Below, one piece after another: positions 46,995 through 60,057 of a stretch of DNA of 64,000 bases. The position numbers and the translations under genes are program-made. Positions within the stretch are counted from its first letter, which is position 1. Each line of letters starts with the position of its first letter. A model generated the notes under the pieces. It saw only the letters and a program-made list of their open reading frames with translations, ran no database searches and was not told where the DNA came from. Source of the DNA: Dillenia suffruticosa (taxonomy: Eukaryota; Streptophyta; Magnoliopsida; Dilleniales; Dilleniaceae); the NCBI GenBank assembly GCA_033439265.1, contig JAVTVX010000024.1, positions 186,001-250,000 on the forward strand, written 5' to 3'.

Positions 46995-47815
46995 TTCTCT
47001 CATTTGACCCAACAAACCGACTTGAAGTTAGAATCAAGTTAATTCCATATGAAAATACAGTACATAAGTTATAGCGATAAATTCTCTAAAAGTGAGTATT
47101 ATTTTTCACATACTACAATATATTTTATTTTCTAACTTTATGATAATATTTATTTTATGATGACATTTAACTTATGAATAAATTTTACATTTATTTAGAA
47201 TTCAAATTTGATAAATTTATCTCAAGAAAAAATGTGTATATAACTTTATTAAGAAAATTCAATTCTGAATTTCATTTAAATAAGACAATCTGCCCATATC
47301 TATAATATGATATCTAAACTTATTGGTGGCATGCCTATGCTTAAGAGACGAGCTAATATATAATCAGTGTTAATATATTGGATTATTATTTTATTTTCTA
47401 ACACTTTTTTCTTAACGGCTAAATATTTGATGTCGAAATGTTTATCTCGACTACTATTCTTATTATTCTTAACAAAAAATATAATAAATGAATTATTACA
47501 AAATATACATAAAAATACAGAATCTAAAACTTTAAATTCGGATATGAAACTCTTGGCTTACACCTGTAATCTTAAAATACGCCATAAACTCAATTTTCAT
47601 GGTAGTGGTTGTAGTCAGTATTTTCTTAACACGTTTTCACGATACAACTCAATCGGTCTTCATGAAAATGTAACTCGATATTGATTTTTTAGAATCAATA
47701 TAGTCAGAAAAGTTCGAATCTGATACCCGACTATTTCTAGATTATCGGTTATTCTGTATATAAATATGTGCTTCTTGATGCCTTGTAAATATCTCAATAT
47801 CTTCTTTATATCTTT

Positions 47816-48510
47816 TCAATATTCCAAACCCGGTTTATTTTGATATATACTTAATATCTTCACGGCATGCACTATATCAAATCTTATATAGATTTGTGTA
47901 TACATAAAGCTTCCAACAATTGAAGCATATGAGATGTTAACTATTTGTTCCATTTTCAAATCTATCTTAGAGTATTGGTCCAAATGAAATCTATCCCCTT
48001 TGACAATTGGAATTATATTTGATGAATAGTCCTCTATCCTGTATTTCTTAAATACTTTGTTAAATACTTTGTTAATGTAAATCTCTTGAAATAGTTTTAG
48101 GACCTTATAAGATTTATCTTTATATATCTCTATACCGATGACATAAGATCTATCATTTAAATCTTTCATTTCAAAATTCTTAAAAAAGAACTGTTTCGCC
48201 TTATTCAACATTCCCTTATCATTAGTAGCAAATAATATATCATCCACATACAGAATAAGAAAACAAAATTTGCTCTCACTAATTTTGAGATATATATTGA
48301 TCCACAATATTCTCTTAAAAAAAATGAAATGACTACATTGTGAAATTTGAAATACCACAGGCAAGAAGTTTGTTTCAACCAATATATAGATTTTTTGAAT
48401 TTGCATATCGAGTTCTCACTACCATTAGAGGAGAATCTTTTAAATTGATATATATATATATATATTTGCTCTAATTCTCCATTAAAAAAAACTGTTTTCA
48501 CATCCATTTA
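47816..48510 (-). pseudogene. Copia reverse transcriptase remnant
   Basis: Read on the - strand, MDVKTVFFNGELEQ opens the RT domain, followed by ENSICKFKKSIYWLKQTSCL and WYFKFHNVV. After a frame change comes FCFLILYVDDILFATNDK with the catalytic YVDD box. MKDLNDRSYVIGIEI and later ISYASIVGSFMYTQIY follow. This order and spacing is the standard Copia RT. At least one frameshift separates the two halves. Confidence 0.92.
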
Positions 48511-49229
48511 TTATAATTCTAGATCAAAATATGCAACAAGTGACAGAATGATGCGGAAGAATTTTTTTTTGATATTAGACCCATTTATATTTGATAGGTT
48601 TTATCCAATCTAACAACTCTACAAGATCCCAGATTCCGTTGTCCTTATGGAGTCCATCTCATTTTTCATGGTGTTTAGCCATAAGTTTGAGTTCTTAGAA
48701 ATCATGGCTTGTGAAAATGTTTTCGGATCCTTTATGGCTCCGAGTTATAGTCAAACTCTTAAAAACATATCACATAGTTATCATGTATAGATGATTTTTT
48801 TTCGAGTAGATGTCCTTAATGTTAGTTCAACATTCTTCGTAGGAAAAGATTAACTAACTTGATCTGGGTCAACTATTTGTGAAATTTCTTAGTTGTCATC
48901 TGTACCTTGATTCATGTCCATAGGGATTTGAGAGTTATTTTGGATGACAACTAATTTGGTACTTAAACTTGATAGAATACCTAATGAATTCCTTTCAGAA
49001 GTTAAGTTTCAAAAGTAAACTATCCTATTGACCAACTTATTTTTTAGAAATCTAGTGTTTCTAAATTCTACAAACTTCGAGTGGTAAGATGAATAAAAAA
49101 ATTGGTATCTCTAGAACTTATCAACATAATTGATAAAGTATCTACTCACGATTCTTGGATTTAGTTTTTTTTTTTTTTTGTGGATTGTAGATTTTATCTC
49201 TGCAAGACAACTTAAAATGCGTACATGTA

Positions 49230-49860
49230 TTTAACTTAAAATGCGTACATATATTAAATTAGGTTTCAAACTCTTAAATAATTTGAAAGAAGTTTTGGCT
49301 ACGGTTTTTGTTAGAACTCTATTTAGAATGTATACTACCGTTTTGATAGTTTCAATCCACAAAAATTTAATCAGTTTGGAGTTAATCATCATATTCCTAA
49401 ATATATCAAGTAAGGTTTTATTCCTTTTTTTAGTTTCCACATTCTGGTTAGATAAATCAACTACGGTGTATTGGTTAACAATTCTATTTTTTTTCAAAGA
49501 ATTTTACAAATAGATTTAATGGTTGTCCATCCTTTATATACCTTATATAGAATTCTCCATCTCTATTTGATCTTACGACTTTTATTCGCTTACCGCATTA
49601 TTTATATAAATGAGATAAAATAACTATAAGCTTATGAGTTTGTAATTGGAGTACAAATGTCTGTATGTATGATCTGAAACAATTCTAAACTCTTCCAATA
49701 CCTTTTTGAGTTTTGTTACTCTGTTTTCCCTTAATACAATCCACACAACTATCAAAGTCATTAAAGTCTAAAATATCAAGTGTCTCATCCTTTACCAACT
49801 TTTCTATCATCTTTTTTGGAAATTTGTCATAATCTCAATTGTCACAATGTGAAAAAGTTT
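49230..49860 (-). pseudogene. Copia integrase remnant
   Basis: On the - strand, an upstream piece near 49840-49690 (MIEKLVKDETLDILDFNDF, then CVDCIKGKQ) matches the end of the GAG-pre-integrase and zinc-binding part. The piece at 49497-49231 (VVDLSNQNVETKKRNKTLLD, then NSKLIKFLWIETIKTVVYIL) matches the integrase core end, with NRVLTKTVAKTSFKLF corresponding to the usual 'N R V P T K A V x K T P Y E L W'. The frame is broken between them. Confidence 0.85.
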
Positions 49861-50329
49861 TTCTCAATAACAATCTTTTAACTCTTGTATATGTTACATT
49901 CATGTAAATATTATGTTGTAAAGTAATACTATACAATTTATTTAACAATGGACTATAATCAATGATATTTAAATAAAAAATAATGTCATTTTTTTATTAA
50001 ATTGGAAAGAGTAACCGAATTGTATAAATTTTGAAATAGAAATTAATTTCCTAAAAAAATTTAGGAACAAAGCTCACTCTCCAATTTCAAGACATGTTTG
50101 CTGGCCATAATGATCTCGCAATTTCCAATGCCCTTTACCCGTGAGCTCATCTTGAGTTGTTCATGATCCACTGGTTTTCTTCGATTTTGCAAGTTTTGCA
50201 ACATATTCGTAATGTGAATGATATAACCATAATCAATTTACTATGTGTTATAAAAAATTTTAATCATGCATGATTGATAACATACAAGTGAGATTTCTGT
50301 ACCTTTTGTCTCAAGCCACCAATGATATT

Positions 50330-51060
50330 TGACACAATTCTTCTTTACATGTCTTTTTTTTTTTTTTTTTTTACAAAAGAAACACTTGAACTCTTTCTTC
50401 ATATCTAGATTCGGTTTCGTGCCCTTTTATGCCGGCTTGGATTTGTCTTTTCTCTTTCGTTTGATTGTCATATGTGCGCTTGCATATTCTTTGTTTATTT
50501 TCATAAACAACCTTCCTTTCTTTTGTACATACATGGTCATCAATTTATTGATACACTATTTCTCTTTACGTATATTGTAGGAGATTTTAAATGGACCATG
50601 GAGTTACGAGAGAGTGTTCAAAATGAAATGTACAAGAAAAGACTTTGACATCTCAATCTCCAAATTCTTTAGTTGCGCTACAATGTTCCACATTTGCATA
50701 ATGTGTTCACGTACACCATGGATAATAGTGAGTCTCTTGAAGGAGAACTGTATAATGAGAATATCGGCAAAAAACTTATCTGATACCACAAATTGCTTAT
50801 CTATATAGTTCTAAGAAGAGTACGGATATTTGTATGATAGTTGATTGAGTCATGGATATCAACCGAAATTTTGTTAATAAATATGGTACTTAGACAATGA
50901 GATCGCTCCTACTGTTCATAAAAAATCTTTTCTATCATAAATCTAGTATCGGTCACAGGATGTGACTTGTCTTTTCAGATAGCATAATCAATATCCAAAC
51001 GTCTTAGATGGAGAAGGACTATTTCCCTCTACTTCTTATAGTTCCCTTCGGTTAACACAG
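50330..51060 (-). pseudogene. Copia gag remnant with zinc knuckle
   Basis: The frame at 50789-50604 reads FKRLTIIHGVREHIMQMWNI, then LKNLEIEMSKSFLVHFILNT, the conserved core of plant Copia gag (UBN2 family). Downstream at about 50400-50330 is a zinc-knuckle-like CFFCKK..RHVKKNC, interrupted by an A-run. It is the 5'-most coding part of the element. Confidence 0.85.
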
Positions 51061-51948
51061 AAAAATTTAATTTTAAATATATGGTTTGAAATACTATAGA
51101 ATAAATAAATATATTTACTAACTATATATGAGACATTTATTATATATCCGATGCAAACATATGAAAATAATTGTATGATATAGAAATTGTTTATAACCTA
51201 AATTTCTAATTTTATTAGATTTATTTGATCTTATGATAAGATTTACCAAAAATAGTTTATTTTCAATACATATGGCCTAATTAGGAAACTACTAACAGTT
51301 AGTTTTTTTTATCACTTTATTCTTTTCTACCTAACCCTATAAGATGATTTTTTTTAGTACATCAGTTTGGTTTCTACGTAGGTGATAGATCATATGAAAT
51401 CGCTTAAAAATCAGTTAATCTTAGATTTATCCTCATTCTTAAAAAATATTATAAGGATCGGATTGCAACATTTTAAAGTAACCATTCAACTGGGCAGAAT
51501 CTTCAAAATCTGGGTGATAATGTTTGGGCCCCTTTGTTTTTGTTTTGGGGAAATTGGACCTATCATGGTGGATTGTTAAAAGCATCGGGCCTTTTGCTTT
51601 AAACTTGGCCCACGTATCCATGTCAAGCTCATTAAAAAAAAATGATCATTAATGTGCGCTGTTGATTCGTTAACGCACAGCGCGCCTTCTCCTTTTCCCC
51701 GAAGAGGCCCAAGGGGTCCCGACCCGATGGGTCTCCAACCCCGGAGACTTGCTGAAAACTCCAAAAATGATCAAAATTGAGTTTTGAAAACACCAGACTG
51801 TACAAAAGTTCATGCCCAATTCATTTTCGGTCTCCATTTTTTTAAGAAACAATTATTTTGTGCTAATTTGATAAAAATCTGAGAGGAGAAATTTTAAAAA
51901 TTCGTAAAAAAAAATACAGATAAAGGTGAAATTAATTTTGATACAAAA

Positions 51949-52465
51949 TGTTAGAATGGATAATAAATTTAATGCATGCTTTTAGTGTAAAAATTGAGTC
52001 AAAATAAAATGAAAGTGAAAATTGGATTTAAGATTACCTCTTGCCATATTTTTCTCATTTACTTTCGACAACCGCAAAACCATTAAAATGATTCTTGAAA
52101 AGTGCACAAGTATTTTAAACCTTTAATTTCACTCGATAGATGATGTGGAATCACGAAATTTGAAATTAAGGACCCAATGTATTAGGAGAAGATTTATTTA
52201 GGCTCTCTTTTATAAAAAAAATCATTAAATTCATATAATTGTCATTCTAAATTATTATTGGACGTTATTGGAAAAGAATTAAACATTTAAAATGGATAAA
52301 TAAGATTATTTGTGTGAGAATTTGAATGGAACATCAAAATTAGACCAAATATAACCCAATTTAAAATGTTTTCATTTTGTATCATATTTAGTTTCTTTTT
52401 ATTATATTTTTTTATTAATTTAATTTTGAATGTATTGATTCATTTGAATTAAAAAATTCCTAACA
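51949..52465 (-). repeat. Copia 5' LTR
   Basis: The partner of the LTR at 46478-46994, of the same length. In element orientation it is the 5' LTR. Confidence 0.88.
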
Positions 52466-52810
52466 ATTACTTCTTAAAATCTAATTTTCACTCCAATTGT
52501 TTTCAAATCCCAATTTGGCTTTGCCTCTTAAATGTAAGAAATAGAGAGCTATACTACACCCACTACTCAACAGTTTTGCGTAAAACAATGTCACATTGCG
52601 AGTCTGGAAAAGTGATAGTAGCAGACAATTGGAAAAACTATCCAGCCAGCAATAAGTTGGGGCTCTTCCGGCAAATGAATCGGATGAAACTGGAGCATAA
52701 TCCAGGCGCTGGTGTGGTGGGATCAATCCTAGATGAGAATAGGCAAATAGCTGGCTTGAAGCCTCGTGAGATTGCACAGCATAATCTAGTGGTTGGAAGG
52801 AGGGTGATGA
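52466..52810. other. Short island between two retrotransposons
   Basis: These 345 bp lie between the Copia 5' LTR and the Gypsy LTR. They are more GC-rich than the neighbours and open in two frames (+ 52576-52821 with GVVGSILDENRQIAGLKPRE; - 52825-52481). I recognise neither. The island could be an exon remnant of a disrupted gene or part of an older element. Confidence 0.35.
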
Positions 52811-54648
52811 TGTGTCGTTAAACAATCAAAAATAAATTATCTATTTTGAAAAGACGAGTTTAGGGCAAGTAGGGTCGAATCCACAGGGAATGGCGGATTT
52901 ATATCTTTTAAGAAAAACAAAAATACGGGGGTTTGAGAAATTATCTAAAACTAACAAAACAAATAAAATTAACTAAAATAAAAAAATTAAATACTATCAA
53001 TTAAAAGAGAAAATATCAATGAAAAAAATTATAGCCAAATGAATTATTTCCACATTGATTTCATACGATTGGTCATTGACCTATCTAAAGATTTCCATAA
53101 CCATAAATAAATTGGTTATAGTCGCCAACAATCGCCAAACGACCAATCTCTCCTTATTTCGTCGATAATTAAGAGAAACTCATTAATTATTTCCCTAATT
53201 GAGAGTCAACCCTAGAGAAACTCTTAGCATTGAAGGTCTCAACAACATTAAGATTTAGAGAGATCAAATTCTAATTAACAAACACATATCGGGTTCATTT
53301 AAATTAGATCATTTAATCCCATAACACGAATGTCATTCCCATGATACGAATGCCAATTACCACTTTATTAAAATCAACAAACAATTACGGATTTACAGTT
53401 TTAATTAGTTGTAGATTATTCTAGATCTATTAAATATTGGCAACTATTCAGTAAACCCTAGAAAATCATGATCCATGAAGTGCAGAAATTAAATAAATAC
53501 CTATGATTGTTGAAAGAATAAACACATTTAGATTTCACAATTATTGAAAATCAAGATTTTAATAACTCTTTGATTAGAAAAGAAATTAAAACAAAATCAT
53601 TTAAAAAGAAAAACTCACAAATTAAATTAAAAATTAAAAATGGGTAAAGGGTATGATAAGGGGATATTTAAGGGTTAAAAACGTATCAAAAGAAATATAT
53701 AATTAACTACATAATTCTCATAATATCGATTGATCTTTGTCTCAAATAATCAACAAACAAAATTTGACTTCTTGCTCTTCAAATATATAGCCAACAGCAA
53801 ACAATATACAAGATGTCAAATGATTTCTCAATTTTTCATAATTGAAGTATAAATAAATTTTCAATCAAAATACAATATTTCTCTTTTTCATCCATTTTTT
53901 TTCTTTTCTTTTTGTTTTTTCTTTTTTTCAGCATTTTCTTTTTTTTTTTTGATTTTTTTTCGAACATATATCATTTTCATGAAAATGTCAACATCAAAAT
54001 TCCAATCATCATCTTTCTATTGAAACGAACATAAAACCAAAATCATGCAATTAAATATATATACCTTTGGTACAAGGGTTTGAAATGAAGGCTAAAATCA
54101 AAGGTTAGGTGTTGTATTGAGTGAGTTTTAAAGAAAAAAAAGGTAAATGCTCAAATTGGGTAGTTAAGGGTTTATGAAATCAGGGTATAGATTTTAAGAA
54201 AGCCAAAAATGGGGTAAAACCTAAGTGCCTTTATCATTTCAATGCATAAAATCCTATATGTGGTCTCGAAATGCATAACAATGTAAGTTCTAGAATGTGC
54301 AATCCAAGTGTGATAAGCACTCATCAAGAAAAAATAATCTCGAGCACAAAAAATGAATTTGCTCGTTTATGGCTCAAAACCTTACTTTTTAAGTAGAGTT
54401 CGTGTCAAATCTTACATGCTCATCATTCAAAGAAAACTATTAAAGACATGAGAAGCCATTTCAAGTACCAAGGCCATTGATACAAGCCATTTTTCATATA
54501 TCTCTAGCCAACCAAATAGCATACATCAACAAAGAAAGCTCGGAATTTTTTTTTTCTTTTCAATTTTTTTTTTCATTTTTGAAGAAACAAAATTTAAACT
54601 AAAAAAATATAGTGTCAAAAATCAAAACAAAAAGAAAAACACCTAACA
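52811..54648 (-). repeat. Gypsy 3' LTR (~1.84 kb)
   Basis: In element orientation it starts TGTTAGGTG at 54648, directly after a G-rich polypurine tract, and ends ACGACACA at 52811. The interior is AT-rich without coding frames. Its terminal 540 bp match 56511-57050. Confidence 0.75.
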
Positions 54649-54864
54649 TCCCCCATACCTAAATCATACATTGTTCCCGATGTATGCTAAATGAGAGAGA
54701 AGAAGAAAAAAAAAATAAAAATAAATAACCATCATCTCAAATTAAAGCAAAAATAAAATAAAATATAAAAAATAAAAAAAAAATAAAGTAAGAACAAGAC
54801 TTCCCTAGGGTGGAGTGATGAATGGAGGGTTAAATCCAATAAGTTTTGCAGAAAAAGTTATGGT

Positions 54865-55012
54865 GGCAGCAATGGACCCCTTCTTAGGACGTGGGCACGC
54901 CCTAACTCATGTGTAATTCCGGTCATTTGAGAACATCAACAAAATTGGGCAGCAATAAAGGCTTGTTAAGGCGTGGGCACGCCTTACTGGCAGAGCACTT
55001 CTGGTCATCAAA
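54865..55012. repeat. Two ~84-bp imperfect tandem units
   Basis: Both units start ggcagcaat, carry the palindrome-like word cgtgggcacgcc in the middle and end with ggtcat. They lie between the pol remnant and the polypurine tract of the Gypsy derivative. Confidence 0.7.
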
Positions 55013-55153
55013 TTTTTCCACTTTTTATTTACCTAAAAAATCAAAATCAAAACTAAATCAAATCAAATAAATATAAAATAAAATAAAAATATTGGGTTGC
55101 CTCCCAACAAGTGCCGTTGTTTAATGTCTTTGGCTCGACATTAGCTCCTCGTT

Positions 55154-55915
55154 TTAATCTCGTTCAAAGATCGGTTCGGTCCATTTTGACTTTAACTTAC
55201 TGGGAATGAATTTCAATCTTAAATTGAAATGAAGGACTTTATGGCCTACCAATGATTGTGTCCAACGTGGGAGTTTGTCATCAAAAAATTTGTCCCATTG
55301 TGCAACCTTATTTGTCACATTTTCCTTAAACACAAAATCCAATTCATCTTGCACAAAATTATCATGAACAATGAAATCCACCATACTATCATGAAAAATA
55401 GATTTAAAATCATTTGGATATTTCATGATATCAAAAATATTAAAAGTAATAACTTTACCATTAAACTCAAGAGTTAAAATACCCAAATCCATATCAATTA
55501 TTGTCTCAACTGTTTTCATGGATGGTATTGACACTTGCTTTGTTGCCTCTAAGAGAGAAATGTTGAATCCTTCTTTCGGAGAAGTTTTCAAAATCTCATT
55601 CTCTTCCTCTTTTTTTGGTTGTGCCAACCAGCTGGGAACATGTGGTAAGATCAAAATTTTTGTTTGGAAAGTGTTGGACTCTTTACTTACCTCCTCGGTG
55701 GATTCATTCGCTATTGATGATTTCTCTATTTGCTCGTTCGTCGTATCTTCTTCGGCTTTTGATGAATTGTCTTCCACTTCTTTTGATGATTTTTCTAATC
55801 GACTTACTGTTGCCATCAATTGTGACATTTGATTTTCTAAATTTTGGATGTTGGCTCTTGTCTCCTGTTGAAATCGTTGGCTTTCCTGTTGAATTAACAA
55901 AGTGCTGTTAGCCAA
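55154..55915 (-). pseudogene. Gypsy gag tail fused to protease junction and integrase tail
   Basis: This is a single open frame of 253 codons. Residues 1-60 (QQESQRFQQETRANIQNLEN, then QMSQLMATVSRLEK) are the coiled end of plant Gypsy gag. An acidic Ser/Glu-rich linker follows. Around residues 130-165, IIDMDLGILTLEFNGKVITF and NIFDIMKYPNDF match the segment after the aspartic protease. It then ends with LVGHKVLHFNLRLKFIPSK and LKSKWTEPIFERD, which matches the last part of Gypsy integrase ('R L x L F P G K L x S R W x G P F'). Reverse transcriptase, RNase H and the integrase core are skipped without breaking the frame. It was probably made by an internal deletion. Confidence 0.75.
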
Positions 55916-56014
55916 ACTTTTAACAATCTCTTCTAGAGACGTATCTCGGGTCGAAAAAGTTTGTTAAGGTTGAAATTGAGATTGGACTTGTGGTTGTTGT
56001 TGGAATCCTTGTTG

Positions 56015-56414
56015 TCAATTTCCATAATTGAAATATGGTTCATTACACCATTTTTGGTTATAGATGTTCGAATATAGGTCATCATAAAAAATGGGATACT
56101 TAACGGTTGGATGATCTATCTCTGAACAAATTCCACAAGTTTGCATCGGTTGTGTTTTTCCTACAATAAAATCACGCATAAGAGAAGTTAGTTCTTTCAA
56201 TTCTCGACGAAAGGAAAAATCACTTACCTCATTGACCGTTTTTGGAACATCTTGCCACATTCCAAATTGTTTGAAAAATCTCAATATTAGAAAATTCACT
56301 GCAAAAGGTATGTTCATTAAAATCCGAAAATAACAACTCCCTTAAAGTCTTTTGTGTGGCCATATTCTCGTGGTTGATGTCCTTCTCTTTGAAGCCCTTG
56401 ACAACTTTTGGCAA
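56015..56414 (-). pseudogene. Gypsy gag 5' part
   Basis: Two overlapping frames on the - strand give LVKGFKEKDINHENMATQKT-like and MQTCGICSEIDHPTVKYPIF text, then NQKWCNEPYFNYGN. The Cys-x-x-Cys..His group is the region where Gypsy gag carries its zinc knuckle. A stop follows YGN before the frame resumes as QQGFQQQPQVQSQ. It sits between the primer site and the longer frame at 55154-55915. Confidence 0.65.
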
Positions 56415-56485
56415 GTTCCCTACAAAGGGTTAGTCTTGCAAACAAGGAAAAAAAAATTAAAAGAAATAAATCACTTAACACCGTT

Positions 56486-56510
56486 CCCCGGTAACGGCGT
56501 CAAAATTTGG
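56486..56510 (-). other. Gypsy primer binding site region
   Basis: Immediately inside the 5' LTR, the - strand reads CCAAATTTTGACGCCGTTAC then CGGGGAACGG. This resembles the 'tttggcgccgttgccgggga' text common next to the 5' LTR of plant Gypsy elements. It fixes the element orientation and the LTR border at 56511. Confidence 0.7.
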
Positions 56511-57050
56511 TGTGTCATTAAACAACCAAAAATAAATTACCTACTTTGAAAAGACGAGTCTAGGGCAAGTAGGGTCGAATCCACAGGGAATGACGGATTT
56601 ATCTCTTTTAAGAAAAAATAAAAATACGGGGGCTTGAAAAATTATCTAAAACTAACAAAACAAATAAAATTAACTAAAATAAAAAAATTAAATACTATCA
56701 ATTAAAAGAGAAAATATCAATGAAAATAAATTCTAGTCAAATGAATTATTTCCACATTGATTTCATACGATTGATCATTGACCTATTTAAAGATTTCCAG
56801 AACCATAAATAAATTGGTTATAGTCGCCGACAATCGCCCAACGACCAATCTCTCCTTATTTCGTCGATAATTAAGAGAAACTCATTAATTATTTCCCTAA
56901 TCGAGAGTCAACCTTAGAGAAACTCTTAGGATTGAAGGTCTCAACAGCATTAAGATTTAGAGAAATCCAATTCTAATTAATAAACACATATCGGGTTCAT
57001 TTAAATTAGATCATTTAATCCCATGACACGAACGTCATTCCCATGACACG
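56511..57050 (-). repeat. Gypsy 5' LTR, truncated
   Basis: It matches 52811-53350 base for base with scattered substitutions and then diverges abruptly near 57050. The remaining ~1.3 kb of the LTR is missing, so no target duplication can be seen on this side. Confidence 0.8.
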
Positions 57051-58122
57051 AACAACTCTCTTGGTACTTACCAATAAGAACCTTCTCACTAATCGGTTTC
57101 AATACCTTCTCGATATTCGGTATTATTATTCAATCCACTTAAGTAATATTTATTTATTTTTAATCACAGAAACGACTTCTCATAATTAGAAATGAGATCT
57201 TTAACTATTATCAATAAGGAATGAAATATTTTGATAATTTAAACTTTTTTAACTAATAGAATTTTAAATCTTTTAAAAATCTTTTATAGCAAATTTTACA
57301 ATTTCGGAATATTTTCATAAGAAAATTAAGATTTCATTACTCATATACACACAAAACTCACACACAGAGACTATATATATATATATCATAAGGCTATCGG
57401 CCAGATTTGTTCTCCTAATCCAACACTTAATATACAAAAAACAATGCAGAACTTTTTCAATATGTTTCTATTTTTTTTTTTTTGTTATATAACAATTTAA
57501 ACCAGTGATCATCAAATTGGGGAGAGAAGTTTGTACACTATGTTGTCTTTTTGAAAACTTTTTCAATATGTTTTTCTTTCTAAAAAATGACTATCTGACT
57601 TAAGTATCAAAATCTTTTTTATCGGAATGCCCTGGGATGGGATGATATTTTATAGGTTCCATCAATCAGAACACCCTTCAACCGTCCATTCTGTCCAAGT
57701 CACCGGAGTTATTATTTATGGAATGAGATCCACCTCCGACACAAGGATAAGTGTGGAGGAGTATAGGAGCTGATTTTAACACCAAGGTAAGCGGACAAGA
57801 TAAAAGGAGGTTAAAGAAAAAAGGTTATCGGTATTTAAGTTGACGTTTTTCCCAAAAACAAATATCAGATCCATGATTTGCACAAGTATAACTTGGTACA
57901 GGGCAAATTACAAAGAAACAATGCACATATTACAATCTTCCTTCGTTGACACTTTATGCACGGACTTTCCGTACCAAAATATATTATGTTAAAAAAGAAA
58001 ATGAAATTACACAACTGCCTGCCTTAAATATACAACCAGGCTCTAATCTAGCACTTATATAGTATTCAACTATTCATATGATGAACAAACAATAGAGCAC
58101 CCTATTATGCTAGTCGTAGGTT

Positions 58123-58155
<33 letters not shown>

Positions 58156-59715
58156 CAGTTATTTAAGTGTTGGTTTGTTTCCTCCAAAGAATATCTTACT
58201 TTTCTTATAAACTTTCATCTTCCCTTAATACCGCCACAAAAAGAACATAACTACAACTTAACAAGTTCTTGGTTTTCACCGAACAATTTCCTATGTCATT
58301 CATGAAAAAAAAAAAAAAAAAAAAAAAGCGCACAGAGGTTTCCTCGTATCTCTGATTCCATCTCCCTTGACCTAAATTCCTTTGTATAGACCTTTACTGG
58401 ATCATGATTCTAACCTTTCCGCTCTTCTTCTTCATTTAGTGGCTCACACCTGTGTCTTGTGCAAGCATTGTGCCATTTGGGATTGGGACCGGGACCTTCA
58501 CATGACATCCCATGCCATGCCATGCCACGAACAGCAGAATCTCGCAGGCCTCTATGGAAAGCAAAATTATGTTTTAAGACGAAATATATAAATTTTAATT
58601 ATAATAAAATAAATAAATTGATATAAGATCAAATAATAAAATAGGTCATATTTGTTGGATAAAAACATGAATGATATCCCGTGTGTCTTTTTTACCAAAT
58701 AATTACTCCTATGCAAAAAAAAAAAAAAAATGATATTTCAAAAACTATGTCATATCAATTGAATGAACTACATTAAAATAATTAATTATTGTGATACTAT
58801 ATACATAAAATGCTAAATTGGATAAAATATAAAAAAACATATATACACATACCGGTCAAACAGAAATTAAATTTAACTATTTTTTCTCTTTAGTTTAGTT
58901 TTTAATTTATCAAATTTTAAGAATAAAAAAAATGAGTACAAAATAACAAAGCTTTCAATCTCATTTCCCTCAATTAATTAACTTTTATTTAGAAGTCTTT
59001 TTATTTTCCATTTTACTTTCTAATTTATCTTTTCCTTTCTAATATATTCTTAAACTATTTTATTTTTGTTTTAAATATTTTAATTTTCATCAACGTTAAC
59101 ACATATTAAAATGGTTACATCGTTTTTGCTTTTTATTATTTATAATAATTGAAGTTATATTCATGAAAAAATAATATCTTTTTTTTATTATTTTTATAAT
59201 TATTAAAAAATTGTTTCATATATGTATGAATGTTATCCAATTAAACTGCATAATATTAACTTTAGGATTGGTAAGATATTTAAAACACTTTTCATCACAA
59301 TTAAAATTTCTATGGATGTATTATTTAAATTGTAATGGATAACTAACGCTCTTCTCTTCTCGAGGACAGCAGGAATCATATTGAATCATTTATTTATAAT
59401 GAATCCCCTAATTATGAGTTTCGAATTTAAGTCTGAAAATGAAGAAATATGATTTAGAAAAATCAATCATTTAATGGAATTGATATTGTTTAAAACGAAT
59501 AAATCGAATAAAATCTGAATGATAAGTAAAAATCAAAAAAAATAAATTTTATAATGAAGAAAAATATTGGTTGCAGTGCACTGATTGGGTAGGGAAGCAA
59601 TTGGAATGGGAATTGGAATTGGTTGCCAAGTGCAAGTGAGGTCCACAACCCAAATTTTGGTACTACTACGTTTGACTAACCCAAAAGTTTGTATTGTAAG
59701 GGAAGAACCTCCTCC

Positions 59716-59751
<36 letters not shown>

Positions 59752-60022
59752 AAAATCTAGTTTTTATTGAAAATAATAGATTATTCGTATTTCAATAGTT
59801 ATAAATTAAGAATTTTGCTTTTCTATATAATATATTATTTTTATTGGAAAAAAATCTATTTATATACATTTGTGTATTTTTGTGAAATAAAAATATATAT
59901 ATTTTTTATTTATACGTATCGAAATCAATCTTTTTATTATTTTTTTCTCCATTACACTTAATAAATGGAATAGAGTGATCGAAGATAAATCGGCATTTTA
60001 TTTTCCATACTCAAATGTTTGA

Positions 60023-60057
<35 letters not shown>

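Larger units (their letters stand above)
46478..52465 (-). mobile_element. Copia LTR retrotransposon, complete ends, decayed coding
   Basis: Two direct 517-bp LTRs bound the element: 46478-46994 and 51949-52465, both TGTTAG(A)..(C/T)AACA in + orientation. Flanking pentamers agtac (46473-46477) and attac (52466-52470) differ at one base, consistent with an old target duplication. The coding order on the - strand is gag, zinc knuckle, integrase, reverse transcriptase, which is the Copia order. A PBS-like 'ttgtatcaaaa' follows the 5' LTR (about 51937-51947), a worn form of the 'tggtatcagagc' site. Multiple stops and frameshifts interrupt the polyprotein. Confidence 0.88.
52811..57050 (-). mobile_element. 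Gypsy-derived non-autonomous element (LTR-gag-Δpol-LTR)
   Basis: On the - strand the order is 5' LTR (57050-56511, truncated), primer site, gag-like region (56414-55900), a fused pol remnant (to 55154), about 500 bp non-coding, a polypurine tract (GGTATGGGGGA near 54660-54649) and the 3' LTR (54648-52811). The LTR copies share about 540 bp at high identity, for example 'gacgagt(t/c)tagggcaagt', then 'gggtcgaatccacaggga'. The internal part is only 1.86 kb; reverse transcriptase, RNase H and most of integrase are missing. Confidence 0.82.
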
